Source: Candidatus Bipolaricaulota bacterium (lineage in GTDB: Bacteria; Bipolaricaulota; Bipolaricaulia; Bipolaricaulales; Bipolaricaulaceae). From it: 19,496 bases of DNA. The stretch is taken from contig JACIWM010000016.1 of NCBI GenBank assembly GCA_014360945.1, positions 1 to 19,496 on the forward strand, given 5' to 3'. Below, piece after piece: positions 15,603 through 19,496 of this stretch. Position 1 is the stretch's first letter. Every line of letters starts with the position of its first letter. Position numbers and translations under genes: made by a program. Below the pieces are notes generated by a model. That model had not been told where the DNA came from. It saw only the letters and a program-made list of their open reading frames with translations, and ran no database searches.

Positions 15603-16119
15603 GGCTTCCTCCCACATAGCGCACGGACACATACTCCCCGAAGGTCCGCAGGTACTCTTCGGCCAATGGGTCCTGTCCTATCCATTTTCCATCCACAAGG
15701 AAGGCGTATTCGTAGCGGCCGGGAGGAAGTGGTATGGACGCCGTCCAAATCCCGTCGCCGTCGGGATCGGACATGGGTAAGGGCTGCCAGGCCGAGAAAT
15801 CCCCGACCACGGCCACGGAGCGGGCGCCGGGCGCGGCGATCACGAAGAGGTTGGGGCTCCATTGAGGGATGGGGCTAGGTGAGGTGAGGCGGCCCAGGGC
15901 AAAACCAAGGAGCAATGCGGCCATGGCTCCTACCAAGGCCCAGCGGGGCGTGGGGCGGGTGAGGAACTCTCGAATCCTTTGCCAAAGGCTCTCCCGCGCC
16001 GGCCGGCGCGCGAGCTCCTGGATCACCCGCTCCTCCAGGCCCTCCAGCCTTTTTACCCCTTCCGCCACCTCTTTCTGCAGGGCCGCGCGCAAAAGTTCAT
16101 CAACCTCATCCCACCGCAT
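15583..16119 (-). CDS. Membrane protein with CBM48-like domain, candidate anti-sigma factor
   Basis: Sits directly after the ECF sigma gene with a 14-bp overlap, the usual place of an anti-sigma factor. 178 residues from ATG 16119. Residues 1-58 are charged and helical (DELLRAALQKEVAEGVKRLEGLEER) with no HxxxCxxC zinc motif; one membrane helix spans about 60-78 (ALVGAMAALLLGFALG). Residues 91-168 match the early-set/CBM48 glycogen-binding fold: FVIAAPGARSVAVVGDFSAW, then SDPDGDGIWTASIPLPPGRY, EYAFLVDGKWIGQDPLAEEY. By the positive-inside rule the CBM48 part is likely outside. Inference: the N-terminal part holds the sigma factor and the outer domain senses a carbohydrate or protein. Fold call is fairly sure, function is not. 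Confidence 0.8.
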   Translation of the reverse strand: MRWDEVDELLRAALQKEVAEGVKRLEGLEERVIQELARRPARESLWQRIREFLTRPTPRWALVGAMAALLLGFALGRLTSPSPIPQWSPNLFVIAAPGARSVAVVGDFSAWQPLPMSDPDGDGIWTASIPLPPGRYEYAFLVDGKWIGQDPLAEEYLRTFGEYVSVRYVGGSRENLSS

Positions 16120-16651
16120 CCTGAATCACCCCCTGCTCCACCAGCTTCGCCCTGATCAGCGCTCTGGCCCGATGAAGCCGGGTCTTCACCGTTCCCACAG
16201 GAAGGCCCAGCACCTGCCCGATCTCCTCCATGGAAAGCCCATGCCAGTAATAGAGGACCACCGGAGCGCGATAAGCCTCGGGAAGCGCAGCTACGGCTGC
16301 TCGCACCGCTGCGAGCCGTAGATCGGTGTGCACTTCCTCCGCGGGATCTCCATCCATTTCCGGCAAAGGCGGGTCTCTTTCCCTCCGTCTTTTTCGAAGA
16401 GCATTTTTGGCAATATTGGCGGCCACGGTGAAAAGCCAGGTCGAGAATTTCCGAGAAAGATCGTACTTACGGAGGTTCTCGTAGGCCCGGATGAACGCAT
16501 CCTGGGTGGCGTCCTCCGCGTCCGCGTAGTTGCGGAGGATGCTCAATGTCACGGCGAACACCGCCTCTTTATAGCGGCACACGATCTCCCCCCATGCTTC
16601 CAAGTCCCCATTTAGGCTACGTTGGATCAGCTCGAGCTCCTCCGCGGGCAA
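16106..16651 (-). CDS. ECF (RpoE-like) RNA polymerase sigma factor
   Basis: Directs RNA polymerase to a small regulon, probably one including its own operon. I choose TTG at 16651 with AAAAGGAGC upstream (181 residues, MPAEELELIQRSLNG). The GTG at 16684 has no ribosome-binding site and its codons run through a likely -10 box, so it is rejected. Region 2 (about 24-90) contains DAEDATQDAFIRAYENL and the FSTWLFTVAANIAKNALRKRRR helix; region 4 (about 113-170) reads LPEAYRAPVVLYYWHGLSMEEIGQVLGLPVGTVKTRLHRARA, the expected helix-turn-helix. No region 3 and no C-terminal extension. First gene of a four-gene operon and divergent from the lipoprotein gene at 16831. Confidence 0.94.
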   Translation of the reverse strand: MPAEELELIQRSLNGDLEAWGEIVCRYKEAVFAVTLSILRNYADAEDATQDAFIRAYENLRKYDLSRKFSTWLFTVAANIAKNALRKRRRERDPPLPEMDGDPAEEVHTDLRLAAVRAAVAALPEAYRAPVVLYYWHGLSMEEIGQVLGLPVGTVKTRLHRARALIRAKLVEQGVIQDAVG

Positions 16652-16675
16652 GGCTCCGCTCCTTTTCCCGCAGCC

Positions 16676-16681
16676 AATATA
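16676..16681 (-). promoter_or_regulatory. Candidate -10 box of the sigma-factor operon
   Basis: TATATT on the minus strand. With the start codon at 16651 it would give a transcript starting near 16669, leaving room for the AAAAGGAG ribosome-binding site. No clear -35 is seen. ECF-type -35 sequences (GGAAC) occur near 16764 but not at a proper distance. Confidence 0.4.
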
Positions 16682-16710
16682 CACCCGAGGAGCGCGGTCG
16701 GTTTTCGTGG

Positions 16711-16759
16711 GACAAGTGTCCGGGTTCGGACAGACCTAACCCCCGGGGCTAACGCCCCG
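16711..16759. promoter_or_regulatory. Inverted repeats between the sigma operon and the PKD lipoprotein
   Basis: The intergenic region 16685-16830 contains two overlapping dyads, GACA-AG-TGTC (16711-16720) and TGTCCG-GGTT-CGGACA (16717-16732), so three TGTC/GACA boxes in 22 bases. A third dyad CGGGGC-TAAC-GCCCCG lies at 16744-16759. None has a T-tract, so these look like protein-binding sites or leader structures rather than terminators. Their place, about 30-80 bases upstream of the sigma -10 and 72-120 upstream of the divergent gene, fits an operator shared by both genes. Which protein binds is unknown. Confidence 0.45.
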
Positions 16760-16830
16760 CGTTCCTTAGCCGGCTGATGGCGACGTGGTTAACATGGCCG
16801 CGGAAAAACGGAAGAAAAAGGAGGTCGGTT

Positions 16831-17754
16831 ATGCGAAAGTTCAAGCGGTATTTGCCGGCGATCCTGATTTTCGTGGGCCTGGTCCTGGGCGGGTGTGCCT
16901 GGCTTTTGCGGCCGCTCGAGGCAAAGCTCACGGCCAACCCTACCTCCGGCCCGGCTCCTCTTTCCGTGACGTTCAGCGCCGCCGGGTCCACCGGGCCCAT
17001 CGTCTCCTACACCCTGGATTTCGGTGATGGCTCTTCGCCCTACTCCGGGACAGACATCACTGTGAGCATTTCCCACACCTACGACACGCCCGGGACTTAT
17101 ACGGCTGTGCTCACCGTGCAGGATGCTCAAGGGCGTACGGACACGGACTCGGTGACCATCAACGTTCTGTCCGGAACCACCGCTTCCCTTTCTGTCTCTC
17201 CCTCCACCCCCACCGCCGGAGAGAATGTGACTTTCACCCTTCAAGCCACCGCGGCCTCCGGACGGGAGCTTGTGTCTTGGAAGCTCTGGTATGCGTATAC
17301 CGAGGGAGCTTCTCCAGACGAGCAAGGAACAATTAGCGGGGAAACTTTCTACCACACCCTAACCCATCAATATTCCGACCCGGGCACGTATACCGTCCGA
17401 TTTGAGGTCAAGGACTCAGCAGACCAAGTGGTCGTTAAAGAGCTTGAGATCACGGTGAATCCGGCTCTACCAGTGATTACCTCGTTTACCGCGGCTCCCC
17501 AAACTGGCTCAGCTCCTCTCACCGTCACTTTCGAGTTCGATGCCCAGGCCGGTACTGGCGCAGAAATTGCTAAGTGGACCCTGTGGTTTGGTGATGGAAA
17601 CTTCACCGGTGAAGAAGATCTGGCGGTTGAAACCCTTACAGAAACAGTCAGCCATACCTACGTCCAGACCGGGAGTTACACGGCCACCTTGAAAATTTGG
17701 GACAACTTTGATCAAACTGATCAGGAGACGGTCACCATCGAGGTCAATCCATAG
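16831..17754 (+). CDS. PKD-domain lipoprotein
   Basis: Exported lipid-anchored protein of 307 residues. ATG at 16831 has AAAAAGGAGG upstream; an earlier in-frame ATG at 16777 would put 18 residues before the signal and has no such site. Residues 1-22 form a lipoprotein signal with lipobox LGGC (Cys22), so the Lgt and Lnt encoded nearby would act on it. Three PKD-type immunoglobulin-like domains follow: about 32-112 (YTLDFGDGSSPY, HTYDTPGTYTAVLTVQD), 118-210 (a looser copy, HQYSDPGTYTVRFEVKD) and 217-307 (WTLWFGDGNFTG, HTYVQTGSYTATLKIWD). No catalytic motif. It is divergent from the sigma-factor operon, which itself ends in a PKD protein, suggesting a common role at the surface. Followed by a strong terminator. 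Confidence 0.88.
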   Translation: MRKFKRYLPAILIFVGLVLGGCAWLLRPLEAKLTANPTSGPAPLSVTFSAAGSTGPIVSYTLDFGDGSSPYSGTDITVSISHTYDTPGTYTAVLTVQDAQGRTDTDSVTINVLSGTTASLSVSPSTPTAGENVTFTLQATAASGRELVSWKLWYAYTEGASPDEQGTISGETFYHTLTHQYSDPGTYTVRFEVKDSADQVVVKELEITVNPALPVITSFTAAPQTGSAPLTVTFEFDAQAGTGAEIAKWTLWFGDGNFTGEEDLAVETLTETVSHTYVQTGSYTATLKIWDNFDQTDQETVTIEVNP

Positions 17755-17782
17755 GCTTTGGGAACCCCGGCCTCCTTGAGTT

Positions 17783-19225
17783 TTAAGGGGCCCGCAGCCG
17801 CGGGCCCCTTTTCCCCATCCTCCACAACAAAGCTAGCCCGCCGGCCAAAATAAGCGCGGGAAAATTGCCGAGGAGGACGTAAGGCGTTCGCCCGGAGAAC
17901 CGTGGAACCTCCAGCACGAACACATCTTCCCCTAAAGGAAACCGCGCAAGCTCCCGCCCCTTTGGTCCCCAGCCGCCGGTGATCCCGGTTTGCCCCACTT
18001 GCACCACGGCCCGGCCCGTCTCCGCGGCCCTGAGGGAACACATGGCATAGTGCTCCCAGAGAATTCGCGTCCGGCCAAACCAGGCATCGTTGGTGGAAAC
18101 AATCAGCACTTCCGCGCCTTTCTTGGTCAAAACTCGGGTTGGCCCGGAAAACGATGATTCAAAGCAGATCACCACGCCATATATCCCCACCGGTTCCAAG
18201 CGCTCACCGGGAGATTGATCATAGGGAAGGAACTGATCGATCACCGTGGCCAAGCCCAGTCGCTCCCAAAGTTTTCTGCCCGGAACATATTCGCCGAACG
18301 GCACCAGGTGCATCTTCGCGTAGACCACGGATTCCCGGCCGTCTGGGGTGAGGAGGACCATGGTGTTGCGGATCTCCCCTTCCTCCACGTCCGCTGTGCC
18401 CACCATGAGGGGCACGCCTTTCTCCCGAGCAGCCCGGGCAAAAGGCTGAAGATATTCCCGCTCAATGCGAAGGAAGGCGGGCGTGGCGTTTTCCGGGATC
18501 ACGATGAGATCAACATCGCTTGGAACCTGAGCCAAGAGACGTTCGTAGCGGGCAAGGATTTCCGGGAGTTTTCCGCGGTCTAGACGGTCCGCTTGGGAGA
18601 TATCCGCCTGGACCAGGGCCAAGCGTACGGTTCCCAGGGGCTGATGTTCGGGAAGGATTTGGCCGATCCCCCAAAGGAAAAGGGGGCCCAAGAGGGCCAG
18701 AGGAAGGAATTTTGGGCGGCGCAGTGATTTGGCAAGGAAGGCAGCGGTTAGGGCCACGACAAGGGAGAGGAACCAAGGCCCGGCAAGGCCGGCTGCGGCC
18801 ACAAACGGGCTTCCTGCCAAGGCTGCGGGAACTGATCCGAACGTGAACCCAAGGGGTCCGGCCCCCCGTGCCGCCTCCAAAAGGGCCCAAAGCCCGGCCC
18901 AAAAGAGCGGAGAATTTCGCCATCCCGCCAGCGCCCCAAAGACGGCGAGGAAAATCCCGCCATAAAGGGCCAAGAGAAAAATCACGCCATAAGCCATGGG
19001 GCCGATAAATGGCCGGAGGCTGGCGAGGCACGAAAACTCTAAGGAAAAGAAGGCAAGGCCAAAGATAAAGCCCAGGAGAGCTCCGCGTTTTGCGCCCGCG
19101 CCATCCAAAGCAAAAAAGAAAGGCACAAGAGCGACCCAGATGAGGAAGCCCAATCCTGGGAAAAACGAGGCCCAAAGGAGCCCGGCCCCGGCCAACGCTA
19201 GCCCCGCGCGCCAAACACCGCTCAA
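17783..19225 (-). CDS. lnt: Apolipoprotein N-acyltransferase
   Basis: Adds the third acyl chain to the N-terminal Cys of lipoproteins at the outer face of the inner membrane. 480 residues from TTG 19225; an in-frame TAA lies 12 bases upstream, so the start cannot be earlier. Six or so membrane helices occupy about residues 7-165, followed by the nitrilase-type domain with the complete catalytic triad: E245 (IVIPENA), K304 (YAKMHLVPFGEYVPG) and C354 (VVICFES). STNDAWFG and the final helix ILAGGLALLW are also typical. No ribosome-binding site, since a TATAAT lies only 8 bases before the start, implying a leaderless message. Head-to-head with lgt. Lnt is mainly a diderm trait. The end overlaps the terminator of the convergent lipoprotein gene. 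Confidence 0.95.
   Translation of the reverse strand: MSGVWRAGLALAGAGLLWASFFPGLGFLIWVALVPFFFALDGAGAKRGALLGFIFGLAFFSLEFSCLASLRPFIGPMAYGVIFLLALYGGIFLAVFGALAGWRNSPLFWAGLWALLEAARGAGPLGFTFGSVPAALAGSPFVAAAGLAGPWFLSLVVALTAAFLAKSLRRPKFLPLALLGPLFLWGIGQILPEHQPLGTVRLALVQADISQADRLDRGKLPEILARYERLLAQVPSDVDLIVIPENATPAFLRIEREYLQPFARAAREKGVPLMVGTADVEEGEIRNTMVLLTPDGRESVVYAKMHLVPFGEYVPGRKLWERLGLATVIDQFLPYDQSPGERLEPVGIYGVVICFESSFSGPTRVLTKKGAEVLIVSTNDAWFGRTRILWEHYAMCSLRAAETGRAVVQVGQTGITGGWGPKGRELARFPLGEDVFVLEVPRFSGRTPYVLLGNFPALILAGGLALLWRMGKRGPRLRAP
17785..17814 (+). terminator. Intrinsic terminator of the PKD lipoprotein gene
   Basis: Perfect 11-bp stem AAGGGGCCCGC / GCGGGCCCCTT (17785-17795 and 17800-17810) with a 4-base loop, followed on the plus strand by TTTTCCCC. 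The same DNA encodes the last residues and the first base of the stop codon of the convergent lnt gene. On the minus strand the flank is TTAAAACTC, a poor U-tract, so termination of lnt here is uncertain. Confidence 0.85.
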
Positions 19226-19231
19226 GGCCGT

Positions 19232-19243
19232 CCATTATAATGG
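19232..19243. promoter_or_regulatory. Palindromic bidirectional promoter between lnt and lgt
   Basis: CCATTATAATGG is a perfect 12-bp palindrome that puts a consensus TATAAT on each strand (plus 19236-19241, minus 19239-19234). Each box ends exactly 8 bases before its start codon (lgt ATG at 19250, lnt TTG at 19225), the normal distance to the first transcribed base. Neither gene has a Shine-Dalgarno sequence. -35 boxes are weak on both sides. The two transcription events must compete, since the boxes overlap by four bases. Confidence 0.65.
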
Positions 19244-19249
19244 GCAACG

Positions 19250-19496
19250 ATGCATCCGATCTTTGTGCGCATTGGCCCCTTCGCCATTCGTTATTACGGC
19301 CTCATGTATGCCATTTCCTTTGTGCTTGGGTACTTCGTGATCCGGGCCATGGCCCGTCGAAGAGGGCTTCCCCTGAAAAGCGAGGACATCCTCGATGCCT
19401 TCCTTGTGACCATCCCGTTGGCCCTCGTTTTCGCCCGCCTCTACTACGTGGCCTTCAATTGGGAGTTTTACCGCCACAATCCTTGGGAAATCCCGG
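19250..19496 (+). CDS. lgt: Prolipoprotein diacylglyceryl transferase, N-terminal part
   Basis: Transfers the diacylglyceryl group from phosphatidylglycerol to the lipobox Cys, the first step of lipoprotein maturation. Only about 82 residues are in the window; the end is cut by the window edge. The start MHPIFVRIGPFAIRYYGLMYAISFVLGY is characteristic of Lgt, where His-Pro and RYYGL/RWYGL are nearly invariant. A second membrane segment DAFLVTIPLALVFARLYYVAF follows. The essential HGGL and Arg-containing signature come later. ATG at 19250 has no ribosome-binding site and lies 8 bases after TATAAT, as for a leaderless message. Confidence 0.9.
   Translation, partial: MHPIFVRIGPFAIRYYGLMYAISFVLGYFVIRAMARRRGLPLKSEDILDAFLVTIPLALVFARLYYVAFNWEFYRHNPWEIP

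Noticed and set aside
16652..16684. GTG start for the sigma factor at 16684
   Set aside because: The codons cover a TATATT box and have no ribosome-binding site, whereas TTG 16651 has AAAAGGAG at proper spacing.

Overview
The window looks like a bacterial chromosome segment from an uncultivated, probably diderm, anaerobic or thermophilic heterotroph. My best guess is the Acetothermia/Bipolaricaulota (OP1) group, judged only from gene content, moderately high G+C and frequent GTG/TTG starts, so treat this as low-confidence inference. Apolipoprotein N-acyltransferase (lnt) and lgt sit together, which suggests an outer membrane with mature lipoproteins. No tRNA, rRNA or CRISPR array was seen.

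Layout. (a) 1-602, minus: the 5' part of an IS256-family transposase, cut by the window edge. (b) 925-3070, plus: a polar amino acid ABC uptake operon (binding protein and two permeases, no ATPase) that is visibly poorer in G+C than the rest. (c) 9239 down to 3035, minus: a tight housekeeping operon eno-ftsB/divIC-dnaE-yvcK, converging on (b) with a 36-bp overlap. (d) 12939 down to 9364, minus: a dipeptide/oligopeptide ABC operon dppB-dppC-binding protein, again without ATPases, ending in a strong terminator. The binding protein has what looks like its own promoter. (e) 16651 down to 13039, minus: an ECF sigma factor, a membrane protein in the anti-sigma position whose outer part is a CBM48-like glycogen-binding fold, an unrecognised exported protein, and a large exported DUF4384/PEGA/PKD protein, ending in a terminator. 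(f) 16831-17754, plus: a three-PKD lipoprotein transcribed divergently from (e). (g) 17783-19225, minus, lnt, and 19250-end, plus, the start of lgt.

How they fit together. (e) and (f) form a divergent surface-protein locus: a putative transmembrane signalling pair (sigma factor plus CBM48 membrane protein) with exported adhesive-type proteins, and TGTC/GACA inverted repeats in the shared intergenic region. The lipoprotein in (f) lies tail-to-tail with lnt, and lnt is head-to-head with lgt; these are the enzymes that would mature it. The lnt/lgt intergenic region is a 12-bp perfect palindrome that places a TATAAT box on each strand exactly 8 nt before each start codon, implying two leaderless divergent mRNAs. 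This and the CBM48-linked sigma operon are the two most interesting items in the window.
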